Below, piece after piece: positions 10,101 to 17,480 of a DNA stretch of 64,000 nt. The notes below the pieces were generated by a model. The model made no database searches, was not told the DNA's origin, and saw nothing but the letters and a program-made list of their open reading frames with translations. Each line of letters begins with the position of its first letter. The first letter of the stretch is position 1. The position numbers were made by a program, and so were the translations under genes. The stretch is from assembly GCA_002292815.1 (NCBI GenBank), contig DBBX01000028.1:267773-331772 (forward strand), written 5' to 3'. Source of the DNA: Thiotrichaceae bacterium UBA973. GTDB lineage: Bacteria; Pseudomonadota; Gammaproteobacteria; Eutrophobiales; Eutrophobiaceae.

Positions 10101-10322
10101 TACTGTTTGCCAATGTACAGGTTCAATATACGTAGCATCCGCCATCTCAGGATCGGTCATAATCGTTGCCGGGTTTGAATTCACCAGGATGACGCGAAAG
10201 CCTTCTTCTCTTAATGCCTTACACGCCTGCGCACCGGAATAATCAAATTCACAGGCCTGGCCAATGATTATTGGACCTGCGCCAATGATAAGGATGCTTT
10301 TAATATCTGTACGTTTAGGCAT
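7101..10322 (-). CDS. carB: carbamoyl-phosphate synthase large subunit
   Basis: Makes carbamoyl phosphate from bicarbonate, glutamine-derived ammonia and two ATP, feeding arginine and pyrimidine synthesis. The 1073 residues show the usual duplicated ATP-grasp halves (ILIIGAGPIIIGQACEFDYSG near the start, MVLGGGPNRIGQGIEFDY near 560) and a C-terminal MGS-like allosteric domain. Seven bases separate it from carA, and it overlaps greA by 4. Full length and free of frame damage. Confidence 0.98.
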   Translation of the reverse strand: MPKRTDIKSILIIGAGPIIIGQACEFDYSGAQACKALREEGFRVILVNSNPATIMTDPEMADATYIEPVHWQTVARIIEKERPDALLPTMGGQTALNCALDLNREGVLEKFGVEMIGASKEAIDKAEDREKFRTAMQKIGLAMAKSEIVHNKEEARAAMEIIGFPAIIRPSFTLGGTGGGIAYNRDEFMEICDQGVEASPTNEVQIDQSALGWKEYEMEVVRDKKDNCIIICSIENLDPMGVHTGDSITIAPAQTLTDKEYQIMRDASIKVLREIGVDTGGSNVQFAINPKNGELIIIEMNPRVSRSSALASKATGFPIARVAAKLAVGYTLDELDNEITGGATPASFEPSIDYIVTKIPRFTFEKFPQADDRLTTQMKSVGEVMAMGRTFQESLQKAIRGMETGVTGFNEIADQSSENVLEQIEKELRVPRGDRLWFVADAFRHGLSVEDVFNICSIDPWFLVQIHDLVEEENKLKKEGASSLTENRLRQLKRKGFSDERLAELIEQPESEIRKLRIDNNIRPVFKRVDSCAAEFESATAYMYSTYDVECEAAPSDRQKIMVLGGGPNRIGQGIEFDYCCVQAAFAMRDAGYETIMVNCNPETVSTDYDTSDRLYFEPLTLENVLDIIHVEKPYGVIVQYGGQTPLKLARDLERAGVPIIGTSPDSIDLAEDRERFQKLLEDIGLKQPPNRTARNVKQAVIGAEEIGYPLVVRPSYVLGGRAMEIVYSEDDLRNYMDNAVAVSNSSPVLLDRFLNNAIEVDVDAISDGKDVCIAGIMEHIEQAGVHSGDSACSLPPYSLSDEVQDKIASQVGAMARALNVVGLMNTQFAIQNDDIYVLEVNPRASRTIPFVSKATGISIAKVAVNCMVGNSLASQGLTHVPVPDYYSVKESVFPFIKFPGVDPLLGPEMKSTGEVMGVGKTFGEAFAKGQLAAGEEFPRSGNAFISVKEIDKQKAIIVAKELFLLGYVLYATSGTCKVLNDAGIECKRVNKVREGQPHIVDMLKNDAIDLIVNTTEDKKAIADSYSIRRTALQHKVFYTTTIAGAMATMEALKQRDSVGVNSLQDLHKGVIA

Positions 10323-10329
10323 GGGTAGA

Positions 10330-11463
10330 TTACGTTTTATGTTCTTGCATTAATTCAATGAAATGATTGAAGAGCGGTTTTAAGTCATGAGGGCCAGGAC
10401 TCGCTTCCGGATGTCCTTGAAAGCCAAACACGGGAAATTTGTTATGATGTACACCCTGGAGAGAGTCATCAAACAAAGAACGATGCGTTGCTCTAAGACT
10501 GTCGGGCAATGTTTTCTCATCCACTGCAAAGCCATGGTTTTGACTAGTGATCGACACTTGCCCTCCATCAAGTGATTGCACAGGATGGTTTGCACCATGG
10601 TGACCAAATTTCATTTTGCTTGTTTTTGCACCCAATGCCAGTGAAAGCAATTGGTGTCCAAGGCAAATACCAAATACCGGTATGCCTGAATTGATGATCT
10701 CCTTTATTGCAGTAATAGCGTAGTCACAAGGATCGGGGTCACCCGGGCCGTTAGATAAAAAGACACCGTCTGGTTTTTCTGTCAATACCTCACTAGCCGG
10801 CGTTTGCGCGGGAACTACCGTAACCTCACAACCCAAATCCGCCAAAATACGAAGGATATTTCGCTTAACCCCAAAGTCATATGCGATGACACGCCACTCT
10901 TTGTTACCGGAGGAAGGTTTAATTCCACCTTCAATATCCCAGGTTCCATCTGCCCAGCTATATGCAGATGCTGTCGATACTTCTTTTGCCAAATCCATAC
11001 CCACCAGACCCGCAAATGATTTTGCAGTTTTGATTGATTTCTCAGCATCAATATTTTCACCCGCAACAACACAAGCCTTCATTGCACCATGCTTGCGTAA
11101 GTGCCGGGTTAGTTGGCGCGTGTCGATCCCAGCAATAGCAACTATCTTATGTCTGATAAGATAATCACTCAGATTTTCAGTCGCACGCCAATTACTCATC
11201 ACTAGTGGCAAATCTCGGATAATTAGGCCGCTGACAAAAACTTGGCTAGATTCCTCATCCTCGGAGTTTGTACCCACATTTCCAATATGAGGATGCGTTA
11301 AGGTCACTATTTGCTTGTAGTATGAAGGATCAGTAAGAATCTCCTGATATCCTGTGATAGAGGTATTAAAAACAACTTCACCAATGGACTCACCATCGAT
11401 ACCAATCGATGTACCGTAAAACAGTGAACCATCTTCAAGGGCTAACAGGGCATTTTCTGTCAA
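10330..11463 (-). CDS. carA: carbamoyl-phosphate synthase small (glutaminase) subunit, TTG start
   Basis: Class I glutamine amidotransferase subunit that hydrolyses glutamine and channels ammonia to CarB. The nucleophile elbow FGICLGHQLL and the downstream GHPEASPGP histidine/glutamate pair are intact; 377 residues. The start is TTG at 11463: it lies 9 bases after AGAGG, gives the family N-terminus (ALLALEDGSLFYG), and there is no in-frame ATG. It is the first gene of carA-carB-greA. The 5' leader holds a terminator-like hairpin and two short ORFs, suggesting attenuation. Confidence 0.96.
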   Translation of the reverse strand: MTENALLALEDGSLFYGTSIGIDGESIGEVVFNTSITGYQEILTDPSYYKQIVTLTHPHIGNVGTNSEDEESSQVFVSGLIIRDLPLVMSNWRATENLSDYLIRHKIVAIAGIDTRQLTRHLRKHGAMKACVVAGENIDAEKSIKTAKSFAGLVGMDLAKEVSTASAYSWADGTWDIEGGIKPSSGNKEWRVIAYDFGVKRNILRILADLGCEVTVVPAQTPASEVLTEKPDGVFLSNGPGDPDPCDYAITAIKEIINSGIPVFGICLGHQLLSLALGAKTSKMKFGHHGANHPVQSLDGGQVSITSQNHGFAVDEKTLPDSLRATHRSLFDDSLQGVHHNKFPVFGFQGHPEASPGPHDLKPLFNHFIELMQEHKT

Positions 11464-11554
11464 AAAACGATACCTCTAATACAAATCGTCGTACTGGATT
11501 TACTTTCCACTCGCGACGTTGGTCTATATGGATGTAGGTATTCAGAATTCGCAT
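11435..11554 (-). CDS. possible arginine-rich leader ORF overlapping carA start
   Basis: A 39-codon ORF with ATG at 11554 and a fair ribosome site (AGGTG five bases upstream). It ends inside carA in another frame. It contains two adjacent Arg-Arg pairs (codons 13-14 and 22-23) and six Arg in all. carAB product feeds arginine synthesis, so a role in translational coupling or arginine-sensing is possible, but no homologue is known to me and it may be chance. Confidence 0.25.
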   Translation of the reverse strand: MRILNTYIHIDQRREWKVNPVRRFVLEVSFFDRKCPVSP

Positions 11555-11561
11555 AAGACAC

Positions 11562-11609
11562 CTAACTTTGGCGCCAGAAATAAAATTCTTGAGAGTACAT
11601 CCTACACAT
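11562..11609 (-). CDS. possible 15-residue carA leader peptide
   Basis: ATG at 11609, immediately after the T-run of the leader hairpin, encodes MCRMYSQEFYFWRQS and a stop. It is rich in aromatic residues and lacks a clear ribosome site. The downstream leader can pair with it (TGTAGG with CCTACA). Speculative. Confidence 0.2.
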   Translation of the reverse strand: MCRMYSQEFYFWRQS

Positions 11610-11639
11610 AAAAAAGGGAGTAACCGTATGGCTACTCCC
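11610..11639 (-). terminator. early terminator/attenuator hairpin in the carA leader
   Basis: GGGAGTA and TACTCCC arms (7 bp, then a mismatch and a CC/GG pair) close a GTAT loop, followed on the minus strand by TTTTTT. It begins about 10 bases after the expected start of the promoter at 11656-11685, with no minus-strand gene upstream for it to terminate. An attenuator is therefore more likely than a gene-end terminator. Confidence 0.6.
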
Positions 11640-11655
11640 GCAGAATTGGACGATG

Positions 11656-11685
11656 ATTATACTGTAAGGCACCATAGGGTGTCTA
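11656..11685 (-). promoter_or_regulatory. sigma-70 promoter of carA
   Basis: TAGACA (11680-11685) and a perfect TATAAT (11656-11661), 18 bases apart, on the minus strand. Predicted transcription start is near 11649, giving a carA leader of about 185 bases. Confidence 0.6.
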
Positions 11686-11704
11686 TCCAGTTGACTGATT
11701 TGAG

Positions 11705-12052
11705 ATGAATTCTAAAAAGAAAAAATACCTCGTTTGCGAGGTCGATTTACTAAAGGCATCCGGTTCTTATGGCTGGGAAAGTGCCATTAATGGTTTACTT
11801 GTTCAGTGTTTCATTATTTATCATCAAAACAAGATATTGAGTTATCTTAATCGCTGCCCCCATACAGGGGTTAATCTTGAATGGTTGCCACACCAATTCC
11901 TTGATCGCAATAATGTATTCATACAATGTGCTACGCATGGCGCTCTATTCCAGATTGAGAACGGCCTCTGTATCCATGGTCCCTGTGTCGGCAACAAGCT
12001 GGAAGAAATCGAAAACGCAATTATTGACAACAAGATCTACTTGTTTTTATAG
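11705..12052 (+). CDS. Rieske 2Fe-2S domain protein
   Basis: A 115-residue soluble protein made only of a Rieske domain. Cluster ligands are Cys51-x-His53 (CPH) and Cys75-x2-His78 (CATH), the CxH...CxxH pattern. There is no signal peptide or membrane anchor, so it resembles Rieske-type ferredoxins or the small regulatory Rieske proteins of oxygenases and nitrite reductases rather than a bc1 subunit. It is divergent from carA and transcribed toward the kinase gene. No partner oxygenase is nearby, so the redox partner is unknown. Confidence 0.85.
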   Translation: MNSKKKKYLVCEVDLLKASGSYGWESAINGLLVQCFIIYHQNKILSYLNRCPHTGVNLEWLPHQFLDRNNVFIQCATHGALFQIENGLCIHGPCVGNKLEEIENAIIDNKIYLFL

Positions 12053-12175
12053 GTACTGAATAGGCTAACATGATATTTTTAATGTAATTTATTATATTGT
12101 GGTGCTAACCTTGTATAATTCTAAAAGACTTTATTCTTCATAAAAAAATATCATTTGGTGGGATTAGTGCCATAA

Positions 12176-13837
12176 ATGAGTGAAAAAAAGCGACATCTTA
12201 ACGCGCTCAAGACCGGTCAAAAGCTACATTGGTATGAGATACGCGATATCTTGGGCCAAGGTGGCTTTGGTATTACCTATCTTGCCCAAGACCTTAATCT
12301 TGCTCATGAAGTTGCAATTAAGGAATACCTGCCGGTTGATCTTGCTATTCGTACTAAAAGCGGCACCGTCTCTCCTGTCTCAGATGAACACCATGAAAGA
12401 TATTATTGGGGGCTGGAACGCTTTCTAGATGAGGCGCGCACACTAGGTCAATTTAAACACCCCAACATCGTTCAAGTCCGGAATGTATTTGAAGCGAATA
12501 ATACCGCCTACATGGTCATGGAATATGAACTTGGTGAAACGTTCCAGGACATCCTGAATCGACGTAAAACAGTCAGTGAACAAGATCTTAAAACTATAAT
12601 TTTTCCAATTGTTGATGGCATGAAGGTTGTCCATGCCGCCGGCTTTATTCATCGAGATATTAAACCCGCAAATATTTTTCTACGTGTAGACGGTGATCCG
12701 GTACTACTTGATTTTGGTTCTGCGAGAACCTCTTTAGGTCAAGGGGATCAGTCTTTAACCAGTATTTTTTCCCGTGGATATGCACCGATTGAACAATACA
12801 ATACCGGTGAAGAATCTCAGGGAGCCTGGACAGATATCTATTCTATGGGCGCAACGATGTATCGTTCGATCAGCGGTATTGCTCCAACCGATGCTGTCGA
12901 CCGTAGTGCTGCAATCGCCCAAATAGGTTGCGATACCTATGTTTCGATAACAGAGATTGCTGGGGATGGCTACTCTGAAGATTTTTTAGTTGCGGTTGAT
13001 TATGCTTTGCAATTTCGCCAACAAGACAGACCACAATCAATGTCGGAATGGATTGCAACATTTGATCGTCGAGACATCAGTAGCAGAAATCGTTTCACAA
13101 ATGATAGTTCATTAATTCAAAAACAAATTGCAGCTGCTGAATTAGGTGATATCAGTGCGCAATCAAAACTTGCTTTTATGTATGCAAAAGGGATAAGTGC
13201 TGAGAAAGATGAAGCTGCTGCTATAAGATGGTATCTAGAAGCTGCGAACAATAACCACATAAATTCTCAGTATAACCTTGCACTCATTTATGCAAAAGGC
13301 AGAGGTGTTAAACAGGATTATCATGAAGCTATTAAATGGTATAAATTGGCTGCTGAACAAGGTGATGGGATCTCACAATATGCTCTTGGCATGATGTATA
13401 GCAAGGGTATTGGTACAGAAAAGGACAACGGACTTGCCTACCTCTGGTTTTTAAAAGCTGCTAAACAGGAAAATACTAATGCGGAATTTAAAGTTGCTGA
13501 GATGTTACATAAAGGTATTGGTATCGAAGAAGATGTTAAGGCTGCATTTGGATGGTATGAAAAAGCCTCTGCAAAAGATCATACATTAGCTCAAATGAAA
13601 CTGGCTTATATGTATGGCAAGGGCCATGGCATAAAACGTAATGATACCGAAGCCTTTCATTGGTTTAGAAAAGCAGCCGAACAAGGGCATCCCAAAGCTC
13701 AATACAATTTAGGTGTAATCTATGCAAAAGGACGGGGCATTACAAAAAATATAGATGAGGCAAAGAAATGGTACGGCCTCGCTGCTGCCCAAGGCGATGA
13801 ACATGCAGAAAAAGCTTTGTTACGGATTGCTACTTAA
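12176..13837 (+). CDS. eukaryotic-type Ser/Thr protein kinase with Sel1 repeats
   Basis: The N-terminal kinase domain (about 20-295) has the glycine loop GQGGFG, Lys49 in VAIKEYLP, the catalytic loop HRDIKPAN and the metal-binding DFGSAR. The C-terminal half (about 315-550) has six or so Sel1/TPR-like repeats of roughly 36 residues with the motif A...LG.MY..G.G. No membrane helix or extracellular sensor is seen, so substrates are probably recruited in the cytoplasm through the repeats. No cognate phosphatase or FHA gene is adjacent. All catalytic residues are intact, so it should be active. Confidence 0.9.
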   Translation: MSEKKRHLNALKTGQKLHWYEIRDILGQGGFGITYLAQDLNLAHEVAIKEYLPVDLAIRTKSGTVSPVSDEHHERYYWGLERFLDEARTLGQFKHPNIVQVRNVFEANNTAYMVMEYELGETFQDILNRRKTVSEQDLKTIIFPIVDGMKVVHAAGFIHRDIKPANIFLRVDGDPVLLDFGSARTSLGQGDQSLTSIFSRGYAPIEQYNTGEESQGAWTDIYSMGATMYRSISGIAPTDAVDRSAAIAQIGCDTYVSITEIAGDGYSEDFLVAVDYALQFRQQDRPQSMSEWIATFDRRDISSRNRFTNDSSLIQKQIAAAELGDISAQSKLAFMYAKGISAEKDEAAAIRWYLEAANNNHINSQYNLALIYAKGRGVKQDYHEAIKWYKLAAEQGDGISQYALGMMYSKGIGTEKDNGLAYLWFLKAAKQENTNAEFKVAEMLHKGIGIEEDVKAAFGWYEKASAKDHTLAQMKLAYMYGKGHGIKRNDTEAFHWFRKAAEQGHPKAQYNLGVIYAKGRGITKNIDEAKKWYGLAAAQGDEHAEKALLRIAT

Positions 13838-13856
13838 AAGTTATTCAGTTTGATAT

Positions 13857-14924
13857 TTATTTTGTGCGTTCTGCCAACCATTTAGCAACAGATGGCGGGA
13901 TCATTTTTTGTGCCTTACCGCTGACATAGATTCCAATATGCCCTCCAGGAAACTCCAGAGAATGATAGTCTTTGGAACTCACACAACCTTCTAGAGCTTT
14001 GGAAGCATCGGGTGGTACTAAATGATCGTCTCTGGCAAAAATATTTAAAATAGGGATGGTTATCTTTCCCAGGTCGACTACATCATCGCCTATCCTCACT
14101 GTCCCCTTAACAAGCCCATTTTCCTGATAAAACTGTTTGATGAATTGACGATAAGCTTCACCTACCAGATCGGGACTATCAAATATCCATTTTTCCATAC
14201 GCATAAAATTCATCGCTTTTTCTTTATCATCCAGGATATTTACCAGATCAACGTATTTCTGTCCCATTAAGGTGTAAGGTTTCATGGTAAGAAATGTTGC
14301 ATTAAGCATTTCACCGGGGATATTACCTAATGTATCTACGATTTGATCAATGTCGATTTCTCTTACCATGTGACTCAATAAATCTTGTTTGGTATGAAAA
14401 TCAACAGGTGTTACTGTCGTAATAAGATTTTTTACTTTTTTCTGATGCAATGCCGTATAACAAAGACTGAACGCCCCTCCCTGACAAATGCCCAATAGAT
14501 TAATTTTTTTTCTATTATGTTTTTCACAGATAACATCAACACAACGATCTATATAGCCATTAATATAATCATCCAGAGTCAGATACTTGTCAGCACTAAC
14601 TGGATAACCCCAATCAATAAGATAAACATCAACGCCTTCGTCAAGCAATCCTTGTATCATTGAACGCCCATCTTGCAAATCAGCCATATAAGGTCTGTTT
14701 ACTAAGGCATAAACGATTAACAATGGAACAGAATTTTGTTTTTTAGTTCGTGACTTGAAATGATATAGAACCAGATTATCTTCATGATAGACAGCTTCCT
14801 TTTCAGAAACACCCACTTCAATCTCACCCAGATCAGCTAATGTTTTATAACCTTGTGCTAATTTTGAATTGAATTCGTGAATTTCATTCACAACATCTTC
14901 AGAATTTAAATTGAATGGGTTCAT
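13857..14924 (-). CDS. phaC: class III PHA synthase, PhaC subunit
   Basis: Polymerises 3-hydroxyacyl-CoA into polyhydroxyalkanoate at the granule surface. At 355 residues it has the short class III size. The alpha/beta-hydrolase lipase-box variant GICQGG puts the nucleophile at Cys147; the acid (ARDDHLVPP) and histidine (PGGHIG) follow. It lies 15 bases downstream of phaE, forming a phaE-phaC unit. No phaA, phaB or depolymerase gene is in the window. Confidence 0.95.
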   Translation of the reverse strand: MNPFNLNSEDVVNEIHEFNSKLAQGYKTLADLGEIEVGVSEKEAVYHEDNLVLYHFKSRTKKQNSVPLLIVYALVNRPYMADLQDGRSMIQGLLDEGVDVYLIDWGYPVSADKYLTLDDYINGYIDRCVDVICEKHNRKKINLLGICQGGAFSLCYTALHQKKVKNLITTVTPVDFHTKQDLLSHMVREIDIDQIVDTLGNIPGEMLNATFLTMKPYTLMGQKYVDLVNILDDKEKAMNFMRMEKWIFDSPDLVGEAYRQFIKQFYQENGLVKGTVRIGDDVVDLGKITIPILNIFARDDHLVPPDASKALEGCVSSKDYHSLEFPGGHIGIYVSGKAQKMIPPSVAKWLAERTK

Positions 14925-14939
14925 TAATTACTCCAAATT

Positions 14940-16127
14940 TCAGAATTTTATTTCTATCATGCCTTTATTGGCGGATTTTTTTTTAGTTTTTTGTTTTGTT
15001 TTTTTCTTGACTGTTTTTACAGCATTTACCCGCTTCTTCTTAACTTGTTTAAGCTCAACTACATTTGAAGAGTTTGCAGTTACCCGCTTTTTTGTTTTCT
15101 TTTTTGTTTTCTTTTTTCTTCTAATAACTGGTTTTGATTCTTTTTTAATAACTACAGTATTACTATCTTTTTGTTGTGACTGTTTTTTAAGATTACTTAT
15201 CTCTGCACGCATTTCATTGACTTGTTTACGTAGTTCATAATGCCTGCGTTCCAATTCATCCATAGATTTAGTTGTTGGCATATGCATCGCTGATAGCGCA
15301 TCTTCGGTAATCTCATGACTTTGTTTCTTGAATGCCATCATTGAATTTACTAATCGTCCATTCAACTCAGCATATTCTTTTGTATAAACATAATCGCCGT
15401 AAACTTTTTCATTCGATTCAATCCAGAGATCATATATCTGTCGCATTGAATCAATGCTTTCACCATCTTTCGATGTACTAATTATTCGGTCACGCATTAA
15501 ATCAAGTGCTTCTTGATTTAAGCGCAACATCACAGACTGATATTCCTGGTAGTTTTCCTGATAGTTAGCCCATAGTTTAATAGCTCGATTTGATTTATCC
15601 TGGGATTCACGACTGTAGCCCAGACCAGGAATAGACAACATCTGATCTCTTAATTTACCCAAATCAGGATTCACACCATCTAATATTTTACCGGGATCAA
15701 ACGTTGAATTAGAAAAGGCTGATTTCATTAAATCTATTGGTTGTTCAAAATTATCCAGAAAGCCATTCAAGTTAAATGTATTCTTACCTCTAGAAAAAGC
15801 AGACTCGATCTCTTTAAAACTTTTATTAATAAATTCTGTCATTCGATCTTTATCATTTTCTAAGCCATTCATCCCATCAAGTAGGCTTGAAAATTGTTCA
15901 CTCATAAAATAATAATTACGACATTGGTCAAGTACCTTCTCAAATATATTTGAGCTTTCATAAGGCATATCTGTCTTGGCAGACTTCCACCAATCATCCA
16001 TCGCATTTATCCAGACTGAATCCATTGTCGATTCAGGTGATTTAAATGCCATCAATGCATCCATATATTTTTTCTGCATTTCAGACCAATCAAGTCCATC
16101 AAATGGTGTTTTAAATTTATCACTCAT
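14940..16127 (-). CDS. phaE: class III PHA synthase, PhaE subunit
   Basis: Non-catalytic partner required for activity of the class III synthase PhaC. The 395-residue, largely helical protein matches PhaE in length and position. The last 80 residues are a coiled-coil stretch followed by a strikingly lysine-rich tail (KRKKKTKKKTKKR type), which could bind DNA or the granule surface; such basic tails are common in phasin-like proteins. It is transcribed just ahead of phaC. Confidence 0.85.
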   Translation of the reverse strand: MSDKFKTPFDGLDWSEMQKKYMDALMAFKSPESTMDSVWINAMDDWWKSAKTDMPYESSNIFEKVLDQCRNYYFMSEQFSSLLDGMNGLENDKDRMTEFINKSFKEIESAFSRGKNTFNLNGFLDNFEQPIDLMKSAFSNSTFDPGKILDGVNPDLGKLRDQMLSIPGLGYSRESQDKSNRAIKLWANYQENYQEYQSVMLRLNQEALDLMRDRIISTSKDGESIDSMRQIYDLWIESNEKVYGDYVYTKEYAELNGRLVNSMMAFKKQSHEITEDALSAMHMPTTKSMDELERRHYELRKQVNEMRAEISNLKKQSQQKDSNTVVIKKESKPVIRRKKKTKKKTKKRVTANSSNVVELKQVKKKRVNAVKTVKKKTKQKTKKKSANKGMIEIKF

Positions 16128-16251
16128 AATAATTTCTCAGCATTCAGTTTTTTATTTTCATTATCAGCTTAGCAAATAAAATTAACTCTTTTCACAAATT
16201 ACTACAGATATTTTATAAACGTTGAGTATTCTAAAATATTTTCAAAAAAAA

Positions 16252-16280
16252 ACCCGCATAACTGAGTAAGTTATGCGGGT
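16252..16280 (-). terminator. intrinsic terminator after the phasin gene
   Basis: Perfect 12-bp inverted repeat ACCCGCATAACT / AGTTATGCGGGT with a 5-base loop, followed on the minus strand by nine T. It separates the phasin gene from phaE. Confidence 0.9.
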
Positions 16281-16309
16281 ACATTTAGAGGAGGAGGTTA
16301 TTTAAATGG

Positions 16310-16699
16310 TTAAGCCGCTTTACTACTACGCTTTGCTGCAGGCTTCTTTGCTACAGGCTTTAATTCTACCGTTGCAGTTTCGATATTTTTTTCGAAAAAG
16401 CTTACGATATCATCACGTGACCCATTCAAAATATCAGCAGTTTTACTGCCGAGCTCCATCGCTTTAGTACCATATTCAGTTGCATATTTCGTTTCAGCAG
16501 CGATCAAATCTTTATAATTTGTGTTTGAGCTAAGTGTTTTTACGAATTCAACACCAGATTCAATGCTGTACGTCGCAAATCCCATTTGCAACTCTGCTAA
16601 ATTTTTGAATACTTCACTGTTGATAGCACTTAATTCTTGCATAGCGGTATATGATGATTTACCGGCTTCTGTCATTTTTTCAAATATTTCGTTTTGCAT
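16310..16699 (-). CDS. phasin family protein
   Basis: Granule-associated amphipathic helical protein, 129 residues, ending in a PAAKRSSKAA-type basic Ala/Lys/Pro tail typical of phasins. Its position beside phaE-phaC supports a role in coating PHA granules. The ribosome site GGGAG lies about 9 bases upstream of the ATG. It is monocistronic: its own terminator follows, and a repeat-rich operator-like region precedes it. Confidence 0.85.
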   Translation of the reverse strand: MQNEIFEKMTEAGKSSYTAMQELSAINSEVFKNLAELQMGFATYSIESGVEFVKTLSSNTNYKDLIAAETKYATEYGTKAMELGSKTADILNGSRDDIVSFFEKNIETATVELKPVAKKPAAKRSSKAA

Positions 16700-16760
16700 T
16701 TCTAAATCTCCCGTAAGACGTTAAGTTTCATTTCCTAAATTAGCGCCGTCGAAATAATTG

Positions 16761-16790
16761 TGCAGCGCAACATATTGCAATGCAACATAT
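16761..16790 (-). promoter_or_regulatory. tandem ATATGTTGC repeats, candidate PHA regulator operator
   Basis: On the minus strand two adjacent 15-mers, ATATGTTGCATTGCA and ATATGTTGCGCTGCA, differ at two positions. They contain the TTGCA-T-TGCAA palindrome. They lie 60-90 bases before the phasin ATG. PhaR-type repressors bind TGC-rich repeats at phasin promoters in several bacteria; assigning this site to PhaR is inference. Confidence 0.5.
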
Positions 16791-16914
16791 ATTAGCTAAT
16801 ACGCTATGTCAACTATTTTTCGTGGACTAACTACGTCAGGGATAGAATTGATTACAACAGTATTTATTAGACAATACTCAAATCTAAAAATATAGTTTTT
16901 TCTGTAAGCCCTTG

Positions 16915-17463
16915 TTAAAAATGTAATTCCTCAGGTGAAGCAGAAAAAGCTTCCATCGCCTCTAAAATCTCAATTTTAGCTTGTTCAACCTCGTACCAAC
17001 CATCGATCTTGACCCATTTATTAGGTTCCAGATCCTTGTAATGCTCAAAAAAATGGGTGATTTGGTCAAGTAAGGCTGGTTGTACGTCTTTATAAGAATT
17101 GATATTCGTATTAAATTTTGAAACTGAATCAAGTGGTATACACATAAGCTTACTATCATCGCCGGCCTCATCTGTCATTTTTAAAACGCCTATTGGCCGA
17201 CATGGAACAACTGCACCATGAATGATGGGCATTGGTGTCATAACGATCACGTCTACCGGATCGCCATCCTTTGCCAGAGTTTTGGGAATATATCCATAAT
17301 TACATGGGTAGTGCATTGAAGTATTTAGAAAACGATCCACAAACATCGCTCCGCTTTCTTTATCCAGTTCATATTTCACGGGTGGGCCATGAATCGGAAT
17401 TTCAATAACGACATTCACTTCATGTGGTGGGTTTTTACCCACAGTAACTCTATCAAGATTCAT
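16915..17463 (-). CDS. ppa: inorganic pyrophosphatase (family I)
   Basis: Hydrolyses pyrophosphate to phosphate. The 182-residue soluble enzyme carries the signature DGDPVDVIVMTP with its metal-binding aspartates, and YPCNYGYIP. Seventeen bases separate it from acs upstream on the same strand. Acs releases pyrophosphate when it activates acetate, so co-transcription would pull that reaction forward. Confidence 0.95.
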   Translation of the reverse strand: MNLDRVTVGKNPPHEVNVVIEIPIHGPPVKYELDKESGAMFVDRFLNTSMHYPCNYGYIPKTLAKDGDPVDVIVMTPMPIIHGAVVPCRPIGVLKMTDEAGDDSKLMCIPLDSVSKFNTNINSYKDVQPALLDQITHFFEHYKDLEPNKWVKIDGWYEVEQAKIEILEAMEAFSASPEELHF

Positions 17464-17480
17464 TAAATATTCCTTAAAGT

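Noticed and set aside
14911..15240. Open frame antisense to the phaE tail
   Set aside because: It is a shadow of the lysine-codon-rich phaE C-terminus; its Phe-rich translation is a by-product of AAA/AAG codons on the other strand.
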